DNA from: Acrocarpospora corrugata
GTDB lineage: Bacteria > Actinomycetota > Actinomycetes > Streptosporangiales > Streptosporangiaceae
Direction: 5' to 3'
DNA: 64,000 nucleotides
Assembly (NCBI RefSeq): GCF_009687845.1
Contig: NZ_BLAD01000073.1
Coordinates: forward strand, 19,793-83,792
Under the pieces are notes generated by a model. It did not search any database, was not told where the DNA came from, and saw only the letters and a program-made list of their open reading frames with translations. Shown here one piece after another: positions 42,093 through 50,302 of this stretch. Numbering within the stretch: position 1 is the stretch's first letter; every line of letters begins with the position of its first letter. The position numbers were made by a program, and so were the translations under genes.

Positions 42093-44093
42093 TCAGATGG
42101 GCAGCCGGGCGGTCACCGTGGTGCCCGACTGGCAGGAGCTGATCGTGCAGGTGCCGCCGAGTTCGGCGGCGCGTTCGCGCATCGAGCCGAGGCCGACGCC
42201 CGGGTCCGGGGACTGCGGCAGGCCGACGCCGTCGTCGCTGACCTCCACGATCAGCGCGTCCTCAAGGCGCAGGGTGACCTTCGCCCAGGTCGCCTGGGCG
42301 TGTTTGCGGATGTTGGTGAGGGCTTCCTGGACGATCCGGTAAGCGGCCACCTCGACGGCGGCGGGCAGGCCGTCCAGGTCGCCGATGATCTCCACGAGCG
42401 GGCCCTCTGTGGCCAGCTTCCGGACGGCTCCGGCCAGGCCGAGGTCGTCCAGGGCCGGCGGGCGCAGGCCGTACACGAGTTCGCGGATGTCGCCGGAGAC
42501 CGTGTCCATGCCGGTGCGCAGCTCCTGGAGCAGGTTGTCGGCCAGGTCGGGGGAGCGGGGCAGGCTCACCCTGGCCATGTTGAGGGTCATCGCCATCACG
42601 GTCAGGGTCTGGCCGAGCCCGTCGTGCAGGTCGCGGCGCAGACGGCGGCGCTCCTCCTCGCGCGCGGTCAGGATGCGCTCCCGGGAGCGTTGCAGGGCGG
42701 TGATGAGGCGCATGGTGTGGGCGGCGTCCGCCACGTACGGGGTGAGCGCGGCGATCACCCGCTCGTCGTGGGCGGCCGGGAAGCGGCGGCGGCCCGGCGG
42801 GCCGATCAGCAGGGTGCCGACCGGCTGGCCGTGCCAGACCAGCGGGACGGCGCGGGCGACCAGGCGGAGCTCCCCCGTGGTGGTGGCCGTGCCGTCGATC
42901 TCGGCCGCCGCGCCGGTCACCGCGAGGCCGTCCTTGAGGGTCTCCAGGGCGGCCAGCAGGCCGTGCACCGGGTCGGCCTGCTGGAGGCGGGCCTTGAGGC
43001 CGTCGGCCAGGGCGACGGGGTCGCCGCGGGTGCCGTACATGGCACGGTCTGCCAGGCGTTGCAGAACGCGCCGCATCGGGTGGAAGAACGCGCCCGCCAC
43101 GAGGGCGGCGGCCAGGCCGAACAATTCGTCCACGCCGGACAGCAGGAAGCTGGAGGCGGCGGTCGCCAGCACGTACACGCCCGCGATCACGCCGACCAGG
43201 CCGGCGCCGACCAGCGTCCGGGTGACGAGGGTGTCGATGCCGAACAGGCGGTAGCGGAGCACCGCCACCGTGATCGCGGCTGGGATCAGCGGGATGGTCA
43301 GTGAGGCCGTCCACCAGATCGGGTCGCCGATCGCCCACGGCACCACCAGGCCGGAGATGGCCAGTAGCGGCCACAGGATCTGCCGCCGCTCGACCGCGTC
43401 CGCCCGCCGGAACCGGACCACCAGCGAGGAGAAGGCCAGGACCAGTGCCACCTTGATCAGCACCGACAGCAGCATCCTGGCGTCCTGGTGATACGGCGCG
43501 AACGCGGCCACCTCGAACGGATTGTGACCGGTCCTGGGAGTGGACGGCCCGATCAGCACCCGGAACCAGTCAGCGATCAGAACCAGAGCCGCGAAACCCC
43601 CGGGCCAGCACCAGCGGTTGGAGATCAGCCGGCCGGTCGGGTACAGCATCGGCAGCAGAATCCCCAGCGCGTACGTGGTCAGGCTCCACACCGCCGCGGC
43701 GAACAGCCAGAGCAGGGACACCGCCGGGTGCCCGCCCTCCTGGACGATCAGCGTGGCCAGGTTGGAGACCGTGATGTTGGTGGCCGAGCCGAGGCCGCCC
43801 AGGCAGAGCAGCCAGCCGATCACCAGGCGCGGGCCCCTGATCACCAGCAGCGCGCCGAAGACGGGGAACGCGGTCCCGGCCATGTCCTCGGGGGCGAACG
43901 GCAGCGGCGTGTAGGTCGCCTGGGGGAGCTGGGCGGTGATCCAGATGTCGGCGAGTTCGAGCAGGACGGAGACCCCGGCGATGGCCACGGCGGCGGCCCG
44001 CGCCCACCCCTCCGGCACCTTGCGCCAGTGCGGTTTCACCGCTGGGACGGAGTCCGGCGTCGGTCGTGTCATCGTGCCGGCTCGCGCCGCCAT
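42093..44093 (-). CDS. Membrane sensor histidine kinase, paralogue of the 37.7-39.7 kb kinase
   Basis: A 666-residue kinase with about ten membrane helices, a GAF-like region (PLVWHGQPVGTLLIGPPG), the phospho-acceptor helix EEERRRLRRDLHDGLGQT with His490, and an HATPase domain (SDDGVGLPQSPDPGVGLGSMRERAAELGG). It shares layout and long identical stretches with the kinase 2.4 kb away, so it is a local duplicate. No response regulator is adjacent, so it may signal to the SARP-receiver fusion. The start is uncertain: in-frame ATGs lie at 44162, 44117, 44093 and 44072; 44093 gives a size matching the paralogue and has GGGGG upstream. Confidence 0.88.
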   Translation of the reverse strand: MAARAGTMTRPTPDSVPAVKPHWRKVPEGWARAAAVAIAGVSVLLELADIWITAQLPQATYTPLPFAPEDMAGTAFPVFGALLVIRGPRLVIGWLLCLGGLGSATNITVSNLATLIVQEGGHPAVSLLWLFAAAVWSLTTYALGILLPMLYPTGRLISNRWCWPGGFAALVLIADWFRVLIGPSTPRTGHNPFEVAAFAPYHQDARMLLSVLIKVALVLAFSSLVVRFRRADAVERRQILWPLLAISGLVVPWAIGDPIWWTASLTIPLIPAAITVAVLRYRLFGIDTLVTRTLVGAGLVGVIAGVYVLATAASSFLLSGVDELFGLAAALVAGAFFHPMRRVLQRLADRAMYGTRGDPVALADGLKARLQQADPVHGLLAALETLKDGLAVTGAAAEIDGTATTTGELRLVARAVPLVWHGQPVGTLLIGPPGRRRFPAAHDERVIAALTPYVADAAHTMRLITALQRSRERILTAREEERRRLRRDLHDGLGQTLTVMAMTLNMARVSLPRSPDLADNLLQELRTGMDTVSGDIRELVYGLRPPALDDLGLAGAVRKLATEGPLVEIIGDLDGLPAAVEVAAYRIVQEALTNIRKHAQATWAKVTLRLEDALIVEVSDDGVGLPQSPDPGVGLGSMRERAAELGGTCTISSCQSGTTVTARLPI

Positions 44094-44118
44094 CTCGGTT
44101 CGCCCCCACTCGGTCATT

Positions 44119-44134
44119 CGGTCCGCGCGGACCG
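44119..44134. promoter_or_regulatory. Perfect 16-bp palindrome upstream of the kinase
   Basis: CGGTCCGCGCGGACCG is self-complementary and lies 26 bp upstream of the preferred kinase start, directly before an alternative ATG (44117). It may be an operator or a transcript hairpin. Confidence 0.45.
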
Positions 44135-44214
44135 TATCGCGTTCGGGTCGATGCCCGATCAATCACCGATTGCCACGCTTTTCCCCCGTATGACGCAGGC
44201 TTTGCGCAGGTGGT

Positions 44215-45003
44215 TCAGCAGAACATGGGGCTCCGCGGCGGCGGGATGGGCGTCGGCGGGGCCGGGAGCGCGTGCTGGGTGACGGGGGTGACGGCGCTCT
44301 CGCCGTAGAGGCGCTTGGTGGTGCGCTGGACCCGCCCGGGGGCCAGGTCGACGCCGGAGGCGGTGGCGTGCTGGCCGAAGACGTCGGTGACCTTGATGGT
44401 GAACGGGCCCTCGCCGGGGGAGTGCTCGAAGACCCAGTAGTTGTCGCCGCCGCGCCGCAGGTCGCGCCAGTGCGCGCCATCCCTGATCCTGACCGTGCGC
44501 AGCGGGTTGCCGTGGTCGAGGACCTGGACGGCCAGCCAGTAGATCGAGGAGCCCGCCTTGACCCGGAACGCCAGCGGCCTGGCGACCTCCGGGTTGCGCA
44601 CCCGGTCGTAGACGACCCGGGCCACCCCCTGCTCCGGCTCGGCGATCTTCGAGAACGCCGGGCGGCTCAGGTCGAGATCACCTTTCCGGCATTTCGTGCA
44701 CTGGTCGACGACCTGGACCCGGACCGTGCCGCGTGGCCCGGTGACGTCCAGATAGCCGCCGCAGGCCGCGGAACCCGCGTACTCACCGGCCGCCACCGAG
44801 ACGAACAGCCGCCCGGACGCCGGCAGCGAGCAGTTGCCCGGCCCGGTCACCGGATCGTAGAAGTAGGCCCGCCCGTTCTCCGTGTCCGCGCACGCCGCCG
44901 TCCAGGTGACCGGTACGGCGACCGCCACCGCCAGCACCGCGGCGCCCGCCAACCCGATTCGCCGCCGGCTCCGGCGTTTCGCATGCCTCGGAATCCCCTC
45001 CAC
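44215..45003 (-). CDS. Secreted bacterial expansin-like protein
   Basis: A 262-residue exported protein. A basic signal peptide (RRSRRR, hydrophobic core to about residue 38) precedes a double-psi beta-barrel domain (about 40-135) with GRAYFYDP, AACGGYLDVTGPRGTVRVQVVDQC, and DLDLSRPAFSKIA. A C-terminal expansin cellulose-binding-like domain follows (about 140-230: YWLAVQVLDHGNPLRTVRI, GPFTIKVTDVFG), then a Pro-rich tail. The Asp in VVDQC and the four Cys fit the expansin fold, which loosens cellulose or peptidoglycan without hydrolysis. It starts at GTG with no good Shine-Dalgarno. Confidence 0.85.
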   Translation of the reverse strand: MEGIPRHAKRRSRRRIGLAGAAVLAVAVAVPVTWTAACADTENGRAYFYDPVTGPGNCSLPASGRLFVSVAAGEYAGSAACGGYLDVTGPRGTVRVQVVDQCTKCRKGDLDLSRPAFSKIAEPEQGVARVVYDRVRNPEVARPLAFRVKAGSSIYWLAVQVLDHGNPLRTVRIRDGAHWRDLRRGGDNYWVFEHSPGEGPFTIKVTDVFGQHATASGVDLAPGRVQRTTKRLYGESAVTPVTQHALPAPPTPIPPPRSPMFC

Positions 45004-45034
45004 ACCGTGTACATAGCGAAATCAAGTGATTACG

Positions 45035-45946
45035 TTACGTGGATCTATAGCGCGCCGACTCCAGCAGCCACTCGGCGTGCGCCCGCGGACCGGCCAGCAG
45101 GCAGGCGGCCACCGGCGCCACGTCCGCCGACACCCGCAGTTCGGCGCACATCCCCGGCAGCGCGATCGCCGCGTCCCGCAGGTCCTCCGCGCGCTCCGCG
45201 ATCCGGTCGGCCACCCACCAGGCGGGGTCGGGCACGCCGATCCGCTCGGCCGCCACCCGTACGTAGTTGTGCGGGTCGCCCTGCTCCTTGCCCAGCGACG
45301 CGATGTCGTTGCACCAGGCGATCATGTCCAGCGACGCCTCCACCAGGGTCCGCCACGGCGGCGAGGTGTGCAGCCGGCCCGGCACGTCGATCCGCAGGCA
45401 CGCCTCCAGCAGGTCGGTGATGAAGCCGCAGAAGGCGTGCCGGCGCAGCGCCGGATACTCGCCCGCCGTCGGCACCCGCCCGTACGCCCGGTTGACGGCC
45501 TGCACCCGGCACGCGTCCGCCTGGAGCTCCAGCCGGTTGGTGAAGCGGCGCGACCAGGCCGGGCTCATCCCCGGGGCCGTCGACCGCCACAGGTCCGCGA
45601 ACGCGGCGATGAGCGGCTCGGCGGAGCCGTGGCCCGTGCGCATGGTCTCCCGCAGCCGGGCCAGCATCCGGTCCAGGACCCGGCCGTCCCGGCTCCCTGT
45701 CCCCTCGTCGCACCAGTCGTCGAACGCGAAAGCCCAGGTCAGCCAGCGGGCCAGCAGACTTCCCTCGGGCAGCAGGCGGGCCGCCAGGCGGTGGAATCCG
45801 GCGTCGGTCGGCAGGCCGTACGGGGCGGCCCAGGCGCGGAGCGCGCTCCCGTCACCCGGCCGGGACGAACTCGTCAACGGCGGGAACAGCTCGGCAAGCG
45901 GGACAAGAATGGCCGCAGTGGACGGTATGCGCAGCTCAGCGCTCAT
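45035..45946 (-). CDS. Class I terpene synthase
   Basis: A 303-residue cyclase that ionises a prenyl diphosphate and folds it into a terpene. The Asp-rich metal motif is FAFDDWCDE at residues 73-81, the NSE triad is NDIASLGKE at 213-221, an Arg pair for pyrophosphate sensing lies near 168-169, and the C-terminal RY pair is at 299-300. These positions and length fit bacterial sesqui- or diterpene synthases. No prenyltransferase or P450 is adjacent, so the product cannot be predicted. The ATG at 45946 removes an implausible 33-residue extension. Confidence 0.9.
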   Translation of the reverse strand: MSAELRIPSTAAILVPLAELFPPLTSSSRPGDGSALRAWAAPYGLPTDAGFHRLAARLLPEGSLLARWLTWAFAFDDWCDEGTGSRDGRVLDRMLARLRETMRTGHGSAEPLIAAFADLWRSTAPGMSPAWSRRFTNRLELQADACRVQAVNRAYGRVPTAGEYPALRRHAFCGFITDLLEACLRIDVPGRLHTSPPWRTLVEASLDMIAWCNDIASLGKEQGDPHNYVRVAAERIGVPDPAWWVADRIAERAEDLRDAAIALPGMCAELRVSADVAPVAACLLAGPRAHAEWLLESARYRST

Positions 45947-46016
45947 GTGATCCCACGCTAGGACAATATTCACGCGTTGTCCGCGAGGCGCGACGGAGAG
46001 TCCGCACCACGCCCCC

Positions 46017-46032
46017 GTAACGCATGTGAAAC
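46017..46032 (+). promoter_or_regulatory. GlnR-type binding box
   Basis: GTAAC-N6-GAAAC matches the consensus half-site pair of the actinobacterial nitrogen regulator GlnR. It lies 56 bp before the glnA2 start, in the promoter region, which suggests nitrogen control of that gene. Confidence 0.6.
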
Positions 46033-46087
46033 ACAGAAAGGGCACACTGGTAGATGCCCAGAGATGTCCATTCCGTGAGGTAGCGCC

Positions 46088-47449
46088 TTGGACCGCCAGC
46101 AGGAATTCGTCCTCCGCACGCTAGAAGAGCGCGATATACGGTTCATCCGACTGTGGTTTACGGACGTCCTTGGCTTCCTCAAATCCGTCGCGATCGCCCC
46201 CGCCGAGCTCGAAGGCGCCTTCGCCGAGGGGATCGGCTTCGACGGCTCCGCCATCGAAGGCTTCTCCCGTGTCTACGAGTCGGACATGCTCGCCAAGCCC
46301 GACCCGTCCACCTTCCAGATCCTGCCCTGGCGCAGCGAGACGCCCGGCGCGGCCCGGATGTTCTGCGACATCCTCATGCCGGACGGCTCGCCGTCCCACG
46401 CCGACCCGCGCTGGGTGCTCAAACGCGCCCTCGCCAAGTGCGCGGACATGGGGTTCACCTTCTACACCCACCCGGAGATCGAGTTCTTCCTGCTCAGGGA
46501 GAAGCCGGAGAAGGGCGTCCGCCCCCAGCCGATCGACGAGGGCGGCTACTTCGACCACACCCCGCACAGCGCCGGCCACGACTTCCGCCGCAACGCGATC
46601 ATGATGCTGGAGTCGATGGGCATCTCCGTCGAGTTCAGCCACCACGAGGGCGCCCCCGGCCAGCAGGAGATCGACCTCCGCTACGCCGACGCGCTCAGCA
46701 CCGCCGACAACATCATGACGTTCCGGCTGGTCATGAAGGAGGTCGCGCTGGAGCAGGGCGTCTGGGCCTCGTTCATGCCCAAGCCGTTCACCGAGTACCC
46801 CGGCTCCGGCATGCACACCCACATGTCGCTGTTCGAGGGCGACCGCAACGCCTTCTACGAGCCCGGCTCCGACTACCAGCTCTCCAAGATCGGCCGCTCC
46901 TTCATCGGCGGCCTGCTCAAGCACGCCGCCGAGATCACCGCGGTGTGCAACCAGTGGGTCAACTCCTACAAGCGACTGTGGGGCGGCGCGGAGGCGATCG
47001 CGGGCGCGGGCGGCGAAGCCCCCTCCTACATCTGCTGGGGCCACAACAACCGGTCCGCGCTGGTCCGGGTTCCCATGTACAAACCGCACAAGGGCGGCTC
47101 GACCCGGATCGAGTTCCGCTCCCTCGACTCGGCCTGCAACCCGTACCTGGCCTACGCCCTCATCCTCGCCGCCGGCCTGCGCGGCATCGAGCAGGGGTAC
47201 GAGATGCCCCCCGGCGCCGAGGACGACGTCTGGGCCCTCACCAGCGGCGAACGCCGAGCCCTCGGTATCCAGCCACTCCCGCAGTCCCTCGACGAGGCCA
47301 TCAGCGTGATGGAACACAGCGAACTCGCCGCGGAGACCCTGGGCGAACACGTCTTCGACTTCTTCCTCCGCAACAAGCGGGCGGAGTGGAGCGAGTACCG
47401 CCGCCAGGTCACCGAGTTCGAACTGGGCCGCTACCTGCCGGTCCTGTAA
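46088..47449 (+). CDS. glnA2: GlnA2-type glutamine synthetase family protein (possible gamma-glutamylpolyamine synthetase)
   Basis: A 453-residue enzyme of the GSI fold. The beta-grasp domain (about 1-100) includes FDGSAIEGFSRVYESDM, and the catalytic domain has the Mg-binding Glu residues in THPEIEFFL and HHEGAPGQQEIDLRY, plus PGSGMHTHMSLF, NRSALVRVP and RIEFRSLDSACNPY. The adenylylation tyrosine region of GSI-beta is replaced by DDVWALT, so control by adenylylation is unlikely. In Streptomyces coelicolor GlnA2 acts on polyamines, so ordinary glutamine synthesis is not certain. The TTG start has GAGG 8 nt upstream. A GlnR-type box lies 56 bp upstream. Confidence 0.92.
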   Translation: MDRQQEFVLRTLEERDIRFIRLWFTDVLGFLKSVAIAPAELEGAFAEGIGFDGSAIEGFSRVYESDMLAKPDPSTFQILPWRSETPGAARMFCDILMPDGSPSHADPRWVLKRALAKCADMGFTFYTHPEIEFFLLREKPEKGVRPQPIDEGGYFDHTPHSAGHDFRRNAIMMLESMGISVEFSHHEGAPGQQEIDLRYADALSTADNIMTFRLVMKEVALEQGVWASFMPKPFTEYPGSGMHTHMSLFEGDRNAFYEPGSDYQLSKIGRSFIGGLLKHAAEITAVCNQWVNSYKRLWGGAEAIAGAGGEAPSYICWGHNNRSALVRVPMYKPHKGGSTRIEFRSLDSACNPYLAYALILAAGLRGIEQGYEMPPGAEDDVWALTSGERRALGIQPLPQSLDEAISVMEHSELAAETLGEHVFDFFLRNKRAEWSEYRRQVTEFELGRYLPVL

Positions 47450-47465
47450 CGGCACGTCAAAGGCT

Positions 47466-47492
47466 GGGCCGGCGGTTGCGAACCGCCGGCCC
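47466..47492. terminator. Bidirectional terminator hairpin
   Basis: A perfect 12-bp stem (GGGCCGGCGGTT and AACCGCCGGCCC) with a GCG loop, in the 49 bp between the convergent glnA2 and HD-domain genes. The + strand continues GGTTCGTTATT, a weak T-rich tail. Confidence 0.85.
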
Positions 47493-47498
47493 GGTTCG

Positions 47499-48137
47499 TT
47501 ATTCGGGCCAGGCGGAGTTCAGGATGACTTCGACGAAGTCGGTGTGGCGGAAGCCGGGGACGAAGTGTTCGAGGACGTCGGCGTTCATGGTGCCGAACGT
47601 GGTGTCGGGGCGGTCCTTGAAGCCGTCGGTGAAGGCGCGGAGGATCTGGCGTTTGAAGTCGGGGCGCGGGTGCGCGGTGACGACGGCCGCGATGTCGTGC
47701 TCGGCCAGTTCGGCGTAGTCCAGGCCCAGTACGTCGGTTTCCACGCCGGCCGTCACGAGTGCCACCTCGGGCTCCAGCCGGTAGGGGACTTCCGGGGTCG
47801 TGTGCAGGGCGATGGCCTCCCAGACCTTGCGTACGTCGGTCTCGGGGACGTTGTGGGAGGTGAGGAAGCGGCGGGCCGCGTCGGCTCCGTCGAGTTCGAA
47901 ACGCTGGTCGGTGCTTCGGTGGCCCTCGATCAGTCCCAGGTCGTGGAACATCGCGCCCACGTAGAGCAACTCGGCGTCGGCCTTCAGGCCGAGCCGCCTG
48001 CCCTGCAACGAGCCGAAGAGGTAGACCCGCCGCGAATGGTGGTACAGCAGCGGAGGCGCGGTTTCCCGGATGAACTCGGTGGTCTCCCGGGCCAGCGCCG
48101 TGTCAGGGATGGTGATGCCGGCGATCATCTCGGACAT
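47499..48137 (-). CDS. HD domain-containing phosphohydrolase
   Basis: A 212-residue cytoplasmic protein of the HD superfamily. YHHSRRVYLFGSL near residue 35 supplies the first His, GAMFHDLGLIEGHRS near 63 the HD pair, and IALHTTPEVPYR near 108 a further metal-ligand His. The RFELDGADAARRFL segment is typical of the small cyanamide-hydratase-like branch. The substrate is unknown. ATG 48137 has GGAGG in a good position and removes 22 unlikely residues. Confidence 0.85.
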   Translation of the reverse strand: MSEMIAGITIPDTALARETTEFIRETAPPLLYHHSRRVYLFGSLQGRRLGLKADAELLYVGAMFHDLGLIEGHRSTDQRFELDGADAARRFLTSHNVPETDVRKVWEAIALHTTPEVPYRLEPEVALVTAGVETDVLGLDYAELAEHDIAAVVTAHPRPDFKRQILRAFTDGFKDRPDTTFGTMNADVLEHFVPGFRHTDFVEVILNSAWPE

Positions 48138-48250
48138 GAGGGTTACCCCTCCTTGGACGTATGAGAAACGCTCTGACCAGATCACCCTCTCAAGCTGCGA
48201 CATGAGCCTGCCAGGTCACCTGGCCATACTTTCCGCAACCGTGTACGTCG

Positions 48251-48290
48251 TTGACCGTCCGACGTGCCCCCGCATAACGTCGCGGGGCAC
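48251..48290 (+). promoter_or_regulatory. Candidate promoter with inverted repeat before the orphan gene
   Basis: TTGACC (48251-48256) and CATAAC (48273-48278) are 16 bp apart. A hairpin-forming repeat, GTGCCCC (48264-48270) with GGGGCAC (48284-48290) extended inward by CGC/GCG, overlaps the -10 region. A regulator may bind here. Confidence 0.45.
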
Positions 48291-48314
48291 GGTCCTGGCA
48301 CAGAAGGCGGTCTG

Positions 48315-49493
48315 ATGAGTCTTAGGCGAAAGAAGCGGCAAATCGCGAGCAGCGAATCGGACGGCGACGACGCGGGGACAGGTCAGGCTCAGGACACGGG
48401 TGCGAAGCGCCCGGCGACCGGACCGCCGGAAGGTTCGGTCGAGGCGCCGCTCAAGAAGGTCAAGCGTGTGCCGAACGTGGTCGGCCAGGCGCTCGCGGGT
48501 CAGTCTTCGTCTTCGGAGTCGGATGACGACGTCGAACTGAGTGAGGCGGCCTGGACCGAGGTTCAGGGCTGTTTCCTGATCAAGGACCTGGTGCGGGTGA
48601 GTGCCGACAGCGGAGCTCCGCTCGCGCAGGCGTTGCGCAAGCTGGGGACGAGCAGCATATTCAACGACCTTCGCCGCAGTGTCAGCGAGAATTCTCCGCA
48701 GCCCGGCGAATGGCTGGCCCTCATCGACGCGGACGCGCGGCAGGAGGCGGAAGATTGCGTCATACCCCTGGGCGCGCACGGGAAGATGAAGGCCGCGGTC
48801 CAGGGCGGCTCGAACATCTTGATGATCGACTGTACGGGCATGGACGCCGTGTCCACGAACTACAACGCGTTTCTGCACACGATCAACGTCGCCGGTGTGC
48901 TAAAGGGAAATCCGGAATATCTGGCCCCACCAGCCGACTATTTCGTGTACTTCAGGAGGGCCCTGTTCGAACTGTGCAACGCCACAGCCGGCAGCAAGCT
49001 CCGGAACATCTACCAGCAGGCCACCGCCGGTGACCTCGACTGCCTCAACTTCGTCCTCAGCATCGAGATCGTGGAGTGCGCTTCTGAAGACATGTTCATC
49101 GGCCTCTGGCAAAAGGTGATGGCCGACGAAGAATGTTGCACCGTCCTGACGGCCGACGGACCGAAGAGACTGAAAGCCCCCCGGTCCGGATACAGCGGAG
49201 CGGGGTTGACGGGTGACCTCCAGAACCGGATCAAGGATCAGTGGAAAGCAAAACACATCGAATATTACATCAATATTTGGGTGGCCAATTACAGAGCCGC
49301 CTACATAAAGAAGAACAAGGTGTCCTTCGACGCGCTCATGGCGTGGGCCGCGAATGGCAGAGCCAAGCCCAATTTCAATCTGTCCGGCGTCGTCATGAAC
49401 CTCACCGGCCAGGCTCTCACCGGATCGTTCACGTTCTACGAGGACTACTTCAAGCAGGCCGGCATCAGGAAGAAGCTGCAGGCGGGTCTGTAG
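48315..49493 (+). CDS. Orphan protein with charged disordered head; unknown function
   Basis: I do not recognise this 392-residue protein. Residues 1-80 look disordered and alternate basic patches (RRKKR at 4-8, KKVKR near 52) with acidic serine runs (SSESDGDD, SSSSESDDD), a pattern like eukaryotic nuclear-localisation and casein-kinase segments. Residues about 85-390 look globular and mostly helical, with many aromatic residues (EYYINIWVANYRAAY) and several Cys. There is no signal peptide or membrane helix. The coding sequence is clearly AT-richer than its neighbours, suggesting transfer. ATG 48315 follows AAGG by 8 nt. A conflict-system operon starts less than 12 kb away; any link is inference. 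Confidence 0.75.
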   Translation: MSLRRKKRQIASSESDGDDAGTGQAQDTGAKRPATGPPEGSVEAPLKKVKRVPNVVGQALAGQSSSSESDDDVELSEAAWTEVQGCFLIKDLVRVSADSGAPLAQALRKLGTSSIFNDLRRSVSENSPQPGEWLALIDADARQEAEDCVIPLGAHGKMKAAVQGGSNILMIDCTGMDAVSTNYNAFLHTINVAGVLKGNPEYLAPPADYFVYFRRALFELCNATAGSKLRNIYQQATAGDLDCLNFVLSIEIVECASEDMFIGLWQKVMADEECCTVLTADGPKRLKAPRSGYSGAGLTGDLQNRIKDQWKAKHIEYYINIWVANYRAAYIKKNKVSFDALMAWAANGRAKPNFNLSGVVMNLTGQALTGSFTFYEDYFKQAGIRKKLQAGL

Positions 49494-49545
49494 GCCGACC
49501 TGGACCGTAGCTGAACCACATGAGGGGTGCTTACGTTTCTGGGGC

Positions 49546-50298
49546 ATGAGATACAGATTGACGCTGCTTCTGGCGGTGTTTGCCCTGGCTACGGCCTGTG
49601 GGGGAGCGGACTCGGATACGACTGCGGCCATGGCCGAGGAAGGGCCCGCGAAGGTTGTCGCGCTGTGGGGGGCCGAGGGCGGGTTCGTGACGCCGACCAC
49701 GAACACGCTCCGGCCGCCGCGGGTGGTGGTGTACGGCGACGGGCAGGTGATCGCGGACGCGGTCAAGACCTTCAAGCTCACCGAGGCGCAGGTGGGCGAG
49801 ACGGTCGCGGCGATGGAGAAACTCCTGGCGGGGCAGCCGCCGACCGCGACGCCCAAGCCGGACGCGCCGATGGTGACGGACGTGCCCACGACCGTCCTGG
49901 CCGTCCGGGCGAAGGACGGGCGGCTGCTGGAGGTCCGGGTGCCGGCCCTGGACCAGGTCGCGGCCTACTACCCGAAGGAACTGCCGGAGGCGAAGAAGCT
50001 GATGGAAGGGCTCGCCACCCGGGCCACCGCGGAGGGCACGGACTACGTCGCCACCCGGGCGCGCATGGTCGCCGAGACCGCGCCGGACCCGCAGGGCACG
50101 GTGTCGGCCTGGCCGGCGGGGGTGCCGGAGCCGTCAGGGACGGTGGATCCGGTCTGGAAGAAGGACCTCGACGAGGCCGCGACGACCGCGATCGTGAAGG
50201 CGGTCCCGGCCGGCGGCGAGAACCGGCAGGCGCTCTTCAAGACCGCCTCGGGGGCGACTTTCGTGGTGTCGTGGCGATACCTGCTGCCCGACGAGTGA
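49546..50298 (+). CDS. Lipoprotein of unknown function
   Basis: A 250-residue exported protein. The signal peptide ends in the lipobox LATAC at about residue 18, so a lipid anchor on the outer face of the membrane is expected. The rest is a single soluble domain with VVVYGDGQVIADAVKTFKLTEAQVGETV near residue 60 and TVLAVRAKDGRLLEVRV near 117. I know no family name for it. It is convergent with the downstream GTPase gene, 4 bp apart. Confidence 0.8.
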   Translation: MRYRLTLLLAVFALATACGGADSDTTAAMAEEGPAKVVALWGAEGGFVTPTTNTLRPPRVVVYGDGQVIADAVKTFKLTEAQVGETVAAMEKLLAGQPPTATPKPDAPMVTDVPTTVLAVRAKDGRLLEVRVPALDQVAAYYPKELPEAKKLMEGLATRATAEGTDYVATRARMVAETAPDPQGTVSAWPAGVPEPSGTVDPVWKKDLDEAATTAIVKAVPAGGENRQALFKTASGATFVVSWRYLLPDE

Positions 50299-50302
50299 TG
50301 GC

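Noticed and set aside
48315..49493. Orphan gene as a transposase or phage gene
   Set aside because: No DDE or HNH motif, no terminal inverted repeats and no flanking target duplication are visible.
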